Positions 26,893-36,165 of a DNA stretch of 64,000 nucleotides are shown in pieces. Under the pieces are notes generated by a model that saw only the letters and a list, made by a program, of their open reading frames with translations, made no database searches and was not told where the DNA came from. Numbering within the stretch: position 1 is the first letter of the stretch; each line of letters begins with the position of its first letter. Source of the DNA: Kaiparowitsia implicata GSE-PSE-MK54-09C (lineage in GTDB: Bacteria > Cyanobacteriota > Cyanobacteriia > Elainellales > Elainellaceae); assembly GCA_019359435.1 (NCBI GenBank), contig JAHHHI010000087.1, positions 1 to 64,000 on the forward strand, read 5' to 3'. Position numbers and translations under genes: made by a program.

Positions 26893-27975
26893 ATGCAAGA
26901 CACATCGCTTAATATTCAGTCAGAGCTTAAGGCTATTCAGGCACGGCTGCAATCTCTGGGCTCTCCCTCAGATGGGCGCAGCTCTAGCCGCGCTGCGGCT
27001 CATAGAAGCAGCCCATCACCCACCCCACCCGAGCCCTCTCGCCGCCCGATTGCTCCGGCCAGCATGGTAGAAATGTTTCCGGCTCAGGCTCAAAATTTGG
27101 CGGCTCACAGTCTGCCAACTGCTTCTGTGGCCCCTGTGGCAACTGCGTTTGCGCCGGAATCCGGCGCACGGCCGCATCCTGCTCAAGCAGCCAGAGCCAC
27201 GACGGGCGCAAACGCGCTGGCCGCGACCCAATTGTCGGAACTCATGCAGCAGCTCGAAGCCAAGGCAGAGCAGGTGAATCATCTCTCTACCCAACAGGAA
27301 GCCGCCCTGTTAGAAATTAAGGCGATCGCCCAGCAGCTAGAGCGCGACTGGCACTCGACCCAAAGTGCGGGTCGTCCCCTTTCAAAGCAGTGGGATGCCA
27401 CACTGGCCAACCTGCAGGCTGATCTTACCCACAATCTTAATGCACAGGTGCCCTACGTCGAACGCGATGCCTCGGGGGCGTGGGTCGTCACTTCGCGCGG
27501 GATCGACCTATTCCGCGCAGAGCGCGAATCAGAGCAAATGGCGGAAGTTCTGCGGCGGCGACAGCGCCCGAGTCGGCCTGCTCCGGGGGATAGGGTGGTG
27601 CAAGCGGTGCTGGCGTTGGGCCGTTGGATTCAGCCCCTGGTGTCTTCTACAGGTTCCACCACTGCGGAGCCTAGACTGCCACGGCGGCGCATGTCGGCAG
27701 CCCGTCCTTCTCGTGCTGCGGTAGCCGATCGCCCTCCCATGTCAATGGTGACGGCGGCCTTGTGGATTGGCGGTGCGGCGATCGCCCGATTAGCAATTGA
27801 TGCGGTGCTGCTGTCGTTCCCCAGCTTTTGGGTGCCTGCGGTGGCCTTGATTGTCGCTCCTGCTGCGATCGCCGCCTATCGCACCACCGTAAACCCTGAG
27901 AGCAGTATTCTCTGGGGCTATCGGCTGTTCATGATTATGGTGGGGCTGCTGCTGGGCGGTCGTCTGCTGCCTTAA
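26893..27975 (+). CDS. Hypothetical protein: coiled-coil cytoplasmic part and C-terminal membrane helices
   Basis: This 360-residue protein was not recognised. The N-terminus (1-20) is helical and charged, followed by a long Ser/Pro/Ala-rich disordered stretch to about residue 110. A coiled coil (about 115-160: LSELMQQLEAKAEQVNHLST) and a segment with YVERDASGAWVVTSRGIDLF follow. Two hydrophobic segments lie near 285-345 (ALWIGGAAIARLAIDAVLL and WVPAVALIVAPAAIAAY), then a final hydrophobic tail. It looks like a cyanobacterial membrane-anchored scaffold or structural protein. The next small gene follows 67 bp downstream. Confidence 0.75.
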   Translation: MQDTSLNIQSELKAIQARLQSLGSPSDGRSSSRAAAHRSSPSPTPPEPSRRPIAPASMVEMFPAQAQNLAAHSLPTASVAPVATAFAPESGARPHPAQAARATTGANALAATQLSELMQQLEAKAEQVNHLSTQQEAALLEIKAIAQQLERDWHSTQSAGRPLSKQWDATLANLQADLTHNLNAQVPYVERDASGAWVVTSRGIDLFRAERESEQMAEVLRRRQRPSRPAPGDRVVQAVLALGRWIQPLVSSTGSTTAEPRLPRRRMSAARPSRAAVADRPPMSMVTAALWIGGAAIARLAIDAVLLSFPSFWVPAVALIVAPAAIAAYRTTVNPESSILWGYRLFMIMVGLLLGGRLLP

Positions 27976-28042
27976 GAGGCGAGATAAGGATGTTTGGCGA
28001 TGTGATCAATCAGCTGTTGTATTTCTCGGTGGAGCGAGTGAA

Positions 28043-28435
28043 ATGAACCATCGGCCTATGGGGCGATCGTCCGTTAACCCCTTTTTGATTGGTGGGCTGC
28101 TGGTAGCCGCCGTGGGGCTGTTCATGGATTTCTCTGGGGGATTCCCCACCTGGCGCAAAAGCGTAGCCCACGAACCCTGCCAAGGCACCATCAACACCCA
28201 AAACATGCTATCGCAAGAAACCCTGGCACAAATGCTGACGGTGCCAGAGCGCGATCGCAGAGATACAGTTCAGCAAATTGTCGGCGAACCCTATTGCCAG
28301 CTTCAGAGTTTACAGGTGAGGGCAGGTGTCACGGCCGAGCGGCAGGTCTATCCTCTTGCTTTTGATCCCGAAACTCGGCTGGTCATTCTTTATGAAGGCG
28401 ACGAGTATGCGGGTTATCGGTTCAGTTTTCAATAA
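28043..28435 (+). CDS. Hypothetical membrane-anchored protein
   Basis: This 130-residue protein has an N-terminal hydrophobic segment (NPFLIGGLLVAAVGLFMDFS) that could be a signal anchor. An extracytoplasmic domain with two cysteines follows, with VGEPYCQLQSLQVRAGVTAE, LAFDPETRLVILYEGDEYAG and YRFSFQ at the end. It was not recognised by family. Codon use and domain-like composition support a real gene. Confidence 0.75.
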   Translation: MNHRPMGRSSVNPFLIGGLLVAAVGLFMDFSGGFPTWRKSVAHEPCQGTINTQNMLSQETLAQMLTVPERDRRDTVQQIVGEPYCQLQSLQVRAGVTAERQVYPLAFDPETRLVILYEGDEYAGYRFSFQ

Positions 28436-28628
28436 ACTTAGTGCGGGTGCTCTTGCCCACGGCTGCAAAGAGCAGGTGGGCTGGGTTCTCGCATTGGTTA
28501 GCCCAGCGAGACATCCACGGCATGTGGGTCATGATGCAGGTCATGATGCAATCCGGGCGATCGCCCCCCAGGCCCCGTCTGCCCTTGCGCTGGTGCCCAC
28601 GCTCAACGTTTCCTCGGCGCGGGTTTTT

Positions 28629-29102
28629 GTGCACCCGTGTCGGCGGAGGCTGCTGCTTGGGCTTAGCCTCGTGCTGGTCGCGGGTTGCACACCGTCTCCG
28701 TCAGGGCAAGTGCGATCGCTCCCAATTCAGCAAACGTGGGAACTCCAACCCGGCGGCTCGGTTGGCGACCATCCGATTGTGGGCGGGCTCGGAGATGTCT
28801 CGATTGCGCTGCGGGGCGATCGCGTCTATGCACCGTTTGATGGTGAACTGATGCGCAACGATATCGACAGTTGCTACATCTTCTCTAGCCCTGATTTGCC
28901 CGCTTACATCTTTCGGCTGTGTGGGCTGCGATCGCCGCAGACGGGGCGGGTGAGACGAGGCGATCGGTTGGGCAAGGCCGACATGCTGCAATTTGCAGCC
29001 CTACGCCGCCAGCCCGACGGCAAATGGACCATGGTAGAACCGGCCAACGATGTGTTGCAGCGCGTGCTGGCTCCTCAGGATGTGCGCGTGGGCGGCGAGT
29101 AA
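28629..29102 (+). CDS. Hypothetical lipoprotein, weakly LytM/M23-like
   Basis: The frame is open from 28326, but the overlap with the previous gene and odd composition argue for an internal start; GTG 28629 gives 157 residues. A signal with lipobox (RRRLLLGLSLVLVAGCTPSP) marks it as a lipoprotein. The domain VYAPFDGELMRNDIDSCYIF, then GRVRRGDRLGKADMLQFAAL and DGKWTMVEPANDVLQR, resembles the fold of M23/LytM proteins but lacks an obvious HxH metal site, so it is at most a degenerate, non-enzymatic relative. Confidence 0.65.
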   Translation: MHPCRRRLLLGLSLVLVAGCTPSPSGQVRSLPIQQTWELQPGGSVGDHPIVGGLGDVSIALRGDRVYAPFDGELMRNDIDSCYIFSSPDLPAYIFRLCGLRSPQTGRVRRGDRLGKADMLQFAALRRQPDGKWTMVEPANDVLQRVLAPQDVRVGGE

Positions 29103-29453
29103 GCCTTGATAGAGCACACCCATCTCGACTGGCTTAGAGGGCACGGATAAGTTCCTCTAGGTCAACGCTTGTTGTGGAAACAGTTCAGACGAACCGAGCG
29201 TGCAGAGATGAACTCTGTACTCCCCGTTAAGCACGACGGCAGCACGCCACGTGCTCGCTCTGCTATTTTGTTGGGCCACTGTGGAGTGATGAGTTGGGTA
29301 AGTTGGTCAGGCCTGGTCGTGTTGTGAAACCTGCGCCATCTAAGGGTTTTAGAGCGATTTACAAACCAAATAAAGACCCATTAGCATTTCAAACGCTATT
29401 TCTGTTGATTCACCTCTGTTGATTCTTCTGTTGATTAAGTGGAAAAGCAAGCA
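29103..29453. other. Gene-free gap
   Basis: No gene was recognised. Short direct repeats of CTGTTGATTC (three times near 29402-29436) lie just before the next start codon. Confidence 0.6.
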
Positions 29454-30701
29454 ATGAACCGCATCTATTGGTTAACGGTGGGGGCGATGGCGATCGCCCT
29501 GAGTCAGGGTGCAGCGGCTCGAGCTGATGAGATTGGGCTGGCATTCGACGACGCGCAGCCTGATCAATCCATCGCCGCAGCGAATCAGACTCCTGCAAAA
29601 ACTGCTGCCCCAGTGTCGGCTGAGGCGGTGTCGCAGGAAAGCCCTCTCACCATTCCGCAACTTGCAGCCGAGGCACCTGTGCAGCCCGAAGCGCATCGAG
29701 AGGGCATCGATCTGCCACCGCCACCGCCCAGAGGGGCGATCGCCCCAGCCCCAGCCCCAGCCTCAGAACCAACCCCAGCCCCAGAACCAGAGATTCAGCC
29801 CCAGTTGGATGTACTAGCCGAGGCCGCGCCAGCCGAAGCGATCATTGAGGCCAAACCTGCCGAGACGACCGCTTCCACAAGTTCATTCAGCGTTGATTTT
29901 TCGCTTGATATGGCGTCTGTTGCAGTAGTGCAACCAGCGCCCGAATCCACGGCCCCGGCTCCTCCCCCGTTGCTGCCTGTAGCTCCTACTCTGGATCACC
30001 TATTTACAGGAGGAACAGAGTCTCTGGTGGCGCGAACAGTCGGCAGTGCCGAGGGCACGCGAACCCCCGAGGGACATCGCAATCCTGCATTTTACGGGCA
30101 TACCGATCCCGGCAACGGCGTATGGAATCTGGGCACCTTCTCCTATCAGCATGGAGCAGTCTCGCCGGAAGAGGCAGATGATAAACAGCTCAAGCGGCTG
30201 CATCGGCAAGCGCATACGATCCACCAAAAGGCGATCGCTCTAGGGCTTAGCCTAACCCTCGAAGAAACCCTCAACGGCATTGACTTAGCCAATCAAGCAC
30301 CGCTGGCGGCGCTCGATCGGGGTGGCTATCTAGATTGGTTGGTCAAGGCAAAAGAGATGGGAATGGAGGGGGATGCGGCGATCGCTTGGGCCCGCACGCG
30401 TTCGTTCATCGACCCCGACAGCCAGCAATGGAACGCTCCCGGCCTAGGCAACAACATTAACAGCATTTCTCATGACCAAGAGCGCCGCATGAGAATGATC
30501 ACCCTAGCCCTCAACGCCTACCGCCAAGACACAGGCAGCAGCCTAGAGCAGATGGCACAACTGCCCACCGGTGCCGCCTCAGCATCAGACACGGCAGCAA
30601 TTGAGGCTGATGAAACCATCACCGCCGAACGGCAGACGTCTCAGGGCATTCATCGCATTTTCGAGCCGCTGTTTAACCTGTCTCGGAGTCAGCGCTGGTA
30701 A
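29454..30701 (+). CDS. Exported hypothetical protein with long Ala/Pro linker
   Basis: From ATG 29454 (MNRIYWLTVGAMAIALSQGA) the protein is 415 residues with a cleavable signal peptide ending near AARADE. Residues 30-190 are low-complexity Ala/Pro/Glu. The C-terminal globular part begins SLVARTVGSAEGTRTPEGHR and continues GNGVWNLGTFSYQHGA and NAPGLGNNINSISHDQERRM. This part is conserved-looking and includes a SAEGTR segment, but no enzyme family was recognised. It could be a periplasmic or cell-wall protein; a remote lysozyme-like fold is possible but unproven. Confidence 0.7.
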   Translation: MNRIYWLTVGAMAIALSQGAAARADEIGLAFDDAQPDQSIAAANQTPAKTAAPVSAEAVSQESPLTIPQLAAEAPVQPEAHREGIDLPPPPPRGAIAPAPAPASEPTPAPEPEIQPQLDVLAEAAPAEAIIEAKPAETTASTSSFSVDFSLDMASVAVVQPAPESTAPAPPPLLPVAPTLDHLFTGGTESLVARTVGSAEGTRTPEGHRNPAFYGHTDPGNGVWNLGTFSYQHGAVSPEEADDKQLKRLHRQAHTIHQKAIALGLSLTLEETLNGIDLANQAPLAALDRGGYLDWLVKAKEMGMEGDAAIAWARTRSFIDPDSQQWNAPGLGNNINSISHDQERRMRMITLALNAYRQDTGSSLEQMAQLPTGAASASDTAAIEADETITAERQTSQGIHRIFEPLFNLSRSQRW

Positions 30702-31038
30702 GGCGGCTGTAGGGTTGAGGCTTCAACAGGGCTTCACAGAGCCTCTAACCATGGGCAGAGTCAGAGTTCGCAGGTTCTCAACGGCTTCGCTGCAGGGGCC
30801 ACCGCGTTCCAGATGCCATACCCACCGATCCCAGAGCCAGCCTTCATCCTTAAGCGCCGCAACGTGTGGCGCAGTAGCCATCGCTGTAACGTTAGTTCGA
30901 TAGCACTGCTCTATCCCCACGTCGCGGGCTGAAACAACGCTAAACCGTGCCGCTCGCGACGCGAGCAGCACGGCTTTAGGCATTTGCAGAACTGGCGTTG
31001 CTGTAAGATGATGAGCCATAAATTGCATAGGCACCGAT
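30702..31038. other. Intergenic region upstream of bicA-like gene
   Basis: It holds the family B element (30887-31000). No gene was supported. Confidence 0.6.
30887..31000 (+). repeat. Intergenic element, family B, best copy
   Basis: It starts TAACGTTAGTTCGATAGC and ends GCAGAACTGGCGTTG, so the ends are imperfect inverted repeats with AGTTC core. Inside, TAAACCGTGCCGCTCGC and GCGAGCAGCACGGCTTTA (30941-30978) form a near-perfect hairpin around GAC. It lies about 40 bp upstream of the SulP gene start. Confidence 0.75.
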
Positions 31039-32688
31039 GTGAACAAAATCGGCTTTCAGCATTGGCGGGGCGATCTATTTGGGGGGCTGACGGCAGCCGT
31101 CGTGGCGCTACCGCTGGCACTCGCGTTTGGGGTGGCTTCTGGGGCAGGGGCGATCGCCGGACTGTATGGTGCGGTGATATCTGGCTTTTTTGCATCGCTG
31201 TTTGGGGGCACCCCAGCACAGGTCACAGGGCCCACCGGGCCAATGACCGTCATCATCACTACCGTCATTGGGGGGCTCATGGCGCGTCATCCCGAAACAG
31301 GGCTGGCTATGGCCTTCACCGTCGTGATGATCGGCGGTCTGGTGCAAATTGCATTTGGGCTGCTGCGCCTAGGGCAATACATCACCATGATGCCCTACAC
31401 CGTCATCTCTGGCTTTATGTCGGGGATTGGGGTCATCATCATTCTGCTGCAGATGCCGCCGCTGCTCGGCTACCAGAGTAGCGGCGGCATCTGGGGCACG
31501 CTGCACCAGATGCCCACCTACCTGCGCCAGCCTAACCTGGCAGCTGTGGGGTTAGGGCTGTTCACCCTGGGGATGGTGTCTCTGGCACCTTCCCGGCTCA
31601 ATCGAATCTTGCCAACCCCGCTCTTGGCGTTGGTCATTAGTACCGTAGTCTCAATGCTATTGGCTCCGGAGGCAGTACCGCGCATTGGCACCATTCCCAC
31701 TGGGTTGCCCACGATTAACCTGCCCACCTTTGCCCTGGCCGACTTGCGAACGATGCTGGGCTATGGCCTAATGCTGGGAGTCCTTGGCTCTATCGACTCA
31801 CTGTTAACTTCCCTGGTCGCCGACAACCTAACCCGCACGCAGCACAAGTCCGACAAAGAACTGATTGGACAGGGCATTGGCAACTGTCTGGCGGGCCTCT
31901 GCGGCGGGCTGCCCAGCGCTGGCGCTACGATGCGAACTGTCACCAATGTGCAGGCGGGTGGGCGCACCCCCCTCTCAGGCATGATTCACGCCCTCACCTT
32001 GCTGGTGATCACCCTATGGGCGGCACCATTGACTACCACAATTCCCCATGCGGTCTTGTCGGGGCTGCTGCTCAAGGTAGGGCTCGACATTATTGATTGG
32101 AGCTTTATTAAGCGCGCGCCTCGACTATCGCGCAAAGCCACGGGGCTGATGTACCTAGTGCTAGCGCTAACCGTGTTTGTAGATTTGATTACGGCGGTGC
32201 TGGTGGGTGTGTTTATTGCCAACCTGCTGACCATCAAACGACTTACTGATGTGCAGAGCGATCGCATTCGCGCCGTGAGCGACTCAGAAGCAGCGGCAGG
32301 GCTAAGCGCTGCAGAGCAATTTCTGCTGAATCAGGCCCAGGGCAACATTCTGCTGTTTCAGCTCGGGGGAGCACTGAGTTTTGGCGCCGCCAAAACCATG
32401 GCTCAGCGAATGTCGATTGTCAAAAACTATCAGGTAATGGTGCTGGATTTAAGCGACGTGCCGGTGCTTGGCGTTACCGCTGCACTGGCGATTGAAACCA
32501 TCGTAGAAGACTCCGTGCGACAGCAGCGCCATACCTTTATTGTGGTCACTCCCGGCCAACCCCGGCGGCGACTCAGCAAGCTAGACCTGGATCGGTTTGC
32601 TCGGGCTCACTTAGTCGAGAACCGGCTTCAGGCGTTGCAGCAAGCCGCAGCGCTGATCCCATCCACCCCGTCTGCCGCTAAACGTTAA
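31039..32688 (+). CDS. bicA: SulP-family anion transporter, BicA-like sodium/bicarbonate transporter
   Basis: This inner-membrane transporter has 549 residues. About 12 hydrophobic segments are followed by a cytoplasmic STAS domain (about 425-535; LFQLGGALSFGAAK, VLDLSDVPVLGVTAALAIE). Segments GDLFGGLTAAVVALPLALAF, GPTGPMTVIITTVIGGL, YVISGFMSGIGV-like PYTVISGFMSGIGVIII and KELIGQGIGNCLAGLCGGLP closely resemble cyanobacterial BicA, a low-affinity high-flux bicarbonate importer of the CO2-concentrating mechanism. The start is GTG within ATGTGA. Other SulP transporters (sulfate, molybdate) are an alternative, but similarity to BicA is strong. Confidence 0.85.
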   Translation: MNKIGFQHWRGDLFGGLTAAVVALPLALAFGVASGAGAIAGLYGAVISGFFASLFGGTPAQVTGPTGPMTVIITTVIGGLMARHPETGLAMAFTVVMIGGLVQIAFGLLRLGQYITMMPYTVISGFMSGIGVIIILLQMPPLLGYQSSGGIWGTLHQMPTYLRQPNLAAVGLGLFTLGMVSLAPSRLNRILPTPLLALVISTVVSMLLAPEAVPRIGTIPTGLPTINLPTFALADLRTMLGYGLMLGVLGSIDSLLTSLVADNLTRTQHKSDKELIGQGIGNCLAGLCGGLPSAGATMRTVTNVQAGGRTPLSGMIHALTLLVITLWAAPLTTTIPHAVLSGLLLKVGLDIIDWSFIKRAPRLSRKATGLMYLVLALTVFVDLITAVLVGVFIANLLTIKRLTDVQSDRIRAVSDSEAAAGLSAAEQFLLNQAQGNILLFQLGGALSFGAAKTMAQRMSIVKNYQVMVLDLSDVPVLGVTAALAIETIVEDSVRQQRHTFIVVTPGQPRRRLSKLDLDRFARAHLVENRLQALQQAAALIPSTPSAAKR

Positions 32689-32698
32689 CGCTAACTTT

Positions 32699-32813
32699 AG
32701 TTCGGGATAAGCTCAACCCCTTAATGTGCCGTGCGCGACGCGCACGGCACATTTATTTGGGGCATCGCGCGTCGCGCGATGCCCCAAAACCCTCTTAACC
32801 CGAACTGACGTTA
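32699..32813 (+). repeat. Two-hairpin intergenic element, family A, copy 2
   Basis: Left end AGTTCGGGATAAGCTCAA, right end TAACCCGAACTGACGTTA. Hairpin 1 (32723-32753) has arms AATGTGCCGTGCGC and complement with loop GAC. Hairpin 2 (32756-32788) has arms TTTGGGGCATCGCGCG and complement with a single central T. It fills the gap between the convergent bicA-like and rodA genes and may act as a bidirectional terminator. Confidence 0.9.
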
Positions 32814-32875
32814 ACGCCGGGAGAGAGTTCAGCTCGGTTGCTTCAAGCTCACATAATCGTTAAAGATTAAAGCGA

Positions 32876-34147
32876 TTAAAACTTAAGGCGATGGCGAAAG
32901 TTGTAGATCGATTCCACCAGTCCAATCGCAATAAAATTTGTGAGCAGTGACGATCGCCCATAGCTGATCCACGGGAGCGCAATTCCCGTAACGGGTGCGA
33001 GGCCGATAGTCATGCCAATGTTGACCAAGACCTGAAACACAATCATTGACAGCACGCCAAAGGCAATCAACGAGCCAAAGTTGTCTCGGGCGTTTTGGGC
33101 AATAATGAGCAGCCGCAGGCATACCAACCAAAACAAAAACACTACGACCATGCAGCCAATAAAGCCCATCTCTTCACCAATAACGGTAAAGATAAAATCG
33201 GTATGCTGCTCCGGGATAAAGTTGAGCTGCGTTTGACTGCCTTGGGCTAGCCCTTGCCCAAACATGCCGCCTGCACCAATGGCAATGCGTGACTGAATGA
33301 GGTGATAGCCGCCCCCCAGCGGGTCTTTGTCGGGGTTAACGAATAGGATGATGCGGTCTTGTTGATAGGGTGCCAGAAAATTCCACAAAAACTTGCCCAG
33401 CCCGCCCGAAAGCAGGTTGATGACACCAGCTCCTACTGCACCATGCCAGCGCCAAGCAATGGTGCGCCAGCCTACCACCATCATCAAGGCTGACCAAGCA
33501 AACCAAATGGGCAGATAGACCACAAATAGAATTGTAGACACCAAGGGTGAACCCAGCAGCACCAACCAGCCCAAATTGGCGTTGCCCCAGTACAGCATGC
33601 CAATGGTGATGGCCATGAATACAAGGGCTGTGCCCAAGTCGGGCTGCTTCATAATCAGCAGCATGGGGGGAATGGTAATGGCAACCGCCTGCAAGATCAC
33701 GGGTACGGTCTTAGCCGTGCGCCGATGCAGAATTCCGGCTAGTGTCACAATGACGCCTAGCTTTGCCAGATCTGAGGGCTGCACATTGAAGCTACCAATC
33801 AAGAGCCAGCGCTGTGCCCCGTTGGCTTCAACCCCAATCAGCAATACCAACAGCAGCACCGCATTGGTTAAGCCATAGATAATCCAATACCAGTGGACGA
33901 GGGGATCATACCGCCAGCGGGCGATCGCCAGTGCCAGCCCCAGACCAACTAGCGCCGTAGTGGCATGCATCTCCCAATCGTTCAGATCCAGGCCAATTTC
34001 AGTGCTGCGAATGGCAAGACCACCAATGATCACCAGCGCAATGGTAGCGACCATCAAGAGCCAATCCACCTCGTGCCAAGGTTGCGCTAGAGATTTCCAT
34101 CGAATGCGACTGAAGGAACGCTGGAGCATAGACCTCTCCCAAGGCAA
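32876..34147 (-). CDS. rodA: Rod-shape-determining peptidoglycan polymerase RodA (SEDS family)
   Basis: This membrane glycosyltransferase polymerises lipid II during cell elongation. It has 423 residues and about ten TM helices. SEDS signatures include QPSDLAKLGVIVTLAGIL, LIMKQPDLGTALVFMAI, GGGYHLIQSRIAIGAGGMFG, QTQLNFIPEQHTDFIFTVIG and PVTGIALPWISYGRSSLLTN. The QHTDFIF motif is typical of RodA rather than FtsW. The start at 34147 or 34129 (six codons later) cannot be separated. Confidence 0.93.
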   Translation of the reverse strand: MPWERSMLQRSFSRIRWKSLAQPWHEVDWLLMVATIALVIIGGLAIRSTEIGLDLNDWEMHATTALVGLGLALAIARWRYDPLVHWYWIIYGLTNAVLLLVLLIGVEANGAQRWLLIGSFNVQPSDLAKLGVIVTLAGILHRRTAKTVPVILQAVAITIPPMLLIMKQPDLGTALVFMAITIGMLYWGNANLGWLVLLGSPLVSTILFVVYLPIWFAWSALMMVVGWRTIAWRWHGAVGAGVINLLSGGLGKFLWNFLAPYQQDRIILFVNPDKDPLGGGYHLIQSRIAIGAGGMFGQGLAQGSQTQLNFIPEQHTDFIFTVIGEEMGFIGCMVVVFLFWLVCLRLLIIAQNARDNFGSLIAFGVLSMIVFQVLVNIGMTIGLAPVTGIALPWISYGRSSLLTNFIAIGLVESIYNFRHRLKF

Positions 34148-34383
34148 ACGGAGTCAGATAGACAGTATAGGGGCAAGACTTGAACTAAGTGAGGACTCAA
34201 AAGCTGAGACTTAAACTGGCTATATGTTTGTGGCGATTTTTGGAGACCGGTAGTCCGTTAAGACGCCATCGTGTGAGTGGCTCACCGATCCCATTAGAGG
34301 ACTGCACCCATTCCTGTACTGAATTAGGGCCAGATTCAACCCGATCCGACTCATTACCTCAACGCCATTTACGTTAACAGCAT

Positions 34384-35445
34384 TTACGTCAACGCCATGA
34401 CCGACACCCGCGCCGCCACCTGTTGCGCAATTTTGGTCAGCGCAATAGCCGAAGCTGAGTCAGGATACTCCACCACGATGGGAATGCCGCGATCGCCCCC
34501 TTGTCGGAGCACCATTTCCAACGGCACACAGCCCAACAGCGGCAGTTGCAGCTCATCACTCGTGCGCTGCCCACCACCGGAGCCAAAAATATCGTACTGG
34601 CGATCGGGCATATCTGGCGGAATGAAGTAGCTCATATTTTCCACAATCCCCAGCACGGGCACCTGCAACTGCTGAAACATCCGCAATCCACGGCGGGCAT
34701 CCATCAGCGCAACGGCTTGCGGTGTGGTGACAATGACCGCGCCCGCCATCGGCACGGCCTGGGCCAGCGTCAGCTGTGCATCCCCTGTGCCCGGCGGCAT
34801 ATCTACAATCAAGTAATCCAGATCGCCCCATTCCACCTGATAGAGAAACTGGCGGATAATGCCATTGAGCATTGGCCCACGCCAGATCACAGGCTGATCG
34901 GCATCGATCAAAAACCCCATCGAGACTAACTTGACGCCAAAATTGAAGGCCGGTTCCAACACTTCACCCTGCGCACCCTGCTGCACCTTAACCTGGGCAC
35001 CCCCCAACCCGAGCATGGTCGGGGCGTTGGGGCCATAGATATCTGCATCAATTAGCCCTACTTTTGCCCCGGCCTGCGCTAGCGCTACTGCAATGTTGAC
35101 GGCAACAGTACTTTTTCCTACACCGCCCTTGCCGCTCGAAACCGCCACGATATTATTGATCCCCGCGATGCCGCGCCGATCGGGTAATTCTCGCTGCTGT
35201 GGCGTTTCTGCGGTTACATCTACCGCGACCGAGGCAACCCCGGGCAAGGCTTTTACCGCAATTTCGCACTCTTCTACGATAAAAGCGCGCAGGGGACAGG
35301 CGGGCGTTGTCAACACCAGCGTGAACCGCACGTTGCCGTCTGCCACTTCAACATTGCGAATCATGTTGAGATCAACAAGGCTCTTGCGGAGTTCTGGGTC
35401 TTGCACCGGACGCAGCACGTCCAGAATGGAGGCGGTATCTAGCAT
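34384..35445 (-). CDS. mrp: Mrp/NBP35-type iron-sulfur carrier P-loop ATPase
   Basis: The protein binds and delivers iron-sulfur clusters. It is 353 residues from ATG 35445 (MLDTASILDVLRPVQDPELR). The N-terminal MIP18/DUF59 domain (1-85) is followed by the deviant Walker A AVSSGKGGVGKSTVAVNIAV, LIDADIYGPNAPTMLGL and LIVDMPPGTGDAQLTL. The CxxC used by many ApbC proteins is not evident in the C-terminal part. Upstream codons to 35523 are repetitive (YTFPRYTFPRY) and come from a tandem repeat, so the later start is chosen. Confidence 0.92.
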   Translation of the reverse strand: MLDTASILDVLRPVQDPELRKSLVDLNMIRNVEVADGNVRFTLVLTTPACPLRAFIVEECEIAVKALPGVASVAVDVTAETPQQRELPDRRGIAGINNIVAVSSGKGGVGKSTVAVNIAVALAQAGAKVGLIDADIYGPNAPTMLGLGGAQVKVQQGAQGEVLEPAFNFGVKLVSMGFLIDADQPVIWRGPMLNGIIRQFLYQVEWGDLDYLIVDMPPGTGDAQLTLAQAVPMAGAVIVTTPQAVALMDARRGLRMFQQLQVPVLGIVENMSYFIPPDMPDRQYDIFGSGGGQRTSDELQLPLLGCVPLEMVLRQGGDRGIPIVVEYPDSASAIALTKIAQQVAARVSVMALT

Positions 35446-36165
35446 GGTAAAAGGGGAAAGTATGCTTGAGAATTCGTATCTGGGGAATGTGTATCTGGGA
35501 AACGTGTAGCAGGGTGATGACATTGCATCCAGTGCTAGCCCTGCCTTTTTGGTGGAAAGACGGCGAAGCGGTGACTAGCCGCCTACAGGATGGCGATCGC
35601 AAGCCCATGGCAGCGATCGCTATGGCAAACTACATAGACAAACTACACAGGCAAACCGCATGAATGCCGTGGACTTACACAGATTCAGCGCTCTACCCCG
35701 TTGGCCTATCAACTCAGCCAGAGCAGCGCCAACCCTGCAGGCTTGCTTCCAACTTGTAAACTCGTGCAAGCAAGTTCTAACGTCAGGGTGCCGCTGATGA
35801 TCTTACCGCAGCCGCAGCCCTCTCTGCGCTGAGGCTAGGCGGGTTGGTCTGCACCCATGCCACCAGGATGATGGCTGTGGGCTGCTGAATGCATTAGATT
35901 TAATCTTTCTCGTGATGGTTCGATCTGGATGCAGATGAGGGGAAGAGGAGCAGCGTCTGGGGCGATCGCCCCTTACATAATTTCCACCCCAGATGCAGAC
36001 GTTCACCCACGTTCAGGATGCTAGCGAACGGTTGCACGCTGCGGGTTTTGAAGGGCAGAACCCTATCCATGGCTGTGCGATCGCCCCTGAAGTTTCCACA
36101 ATAGAGAAACGGGTGAGAAACGGGGGCACACCCCCTGACGCCCTATGGTTAGGAAAACCAGCACT
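35446..36165. other. Gene-free region with tandem repeat
   Basis: It contains a 15-bp tandem duplication (GTATCTGGGGAATGT-like, 35476-35505) upstream of mrp and several HIP1 sites. No gene was supported. Confidence 0.6.

Noticed and set aside
26597-27070. 157-residue open frame
   Set aside because: Runs through the hairpin region and into the next gene out of frame; no recognisable content.
28326-28628. Longer N-terminus for the lipoprotein gene
   Set aside because: It would overlap the preceding gene by 110 bp and place the lipoprotein signal in mid-protein.
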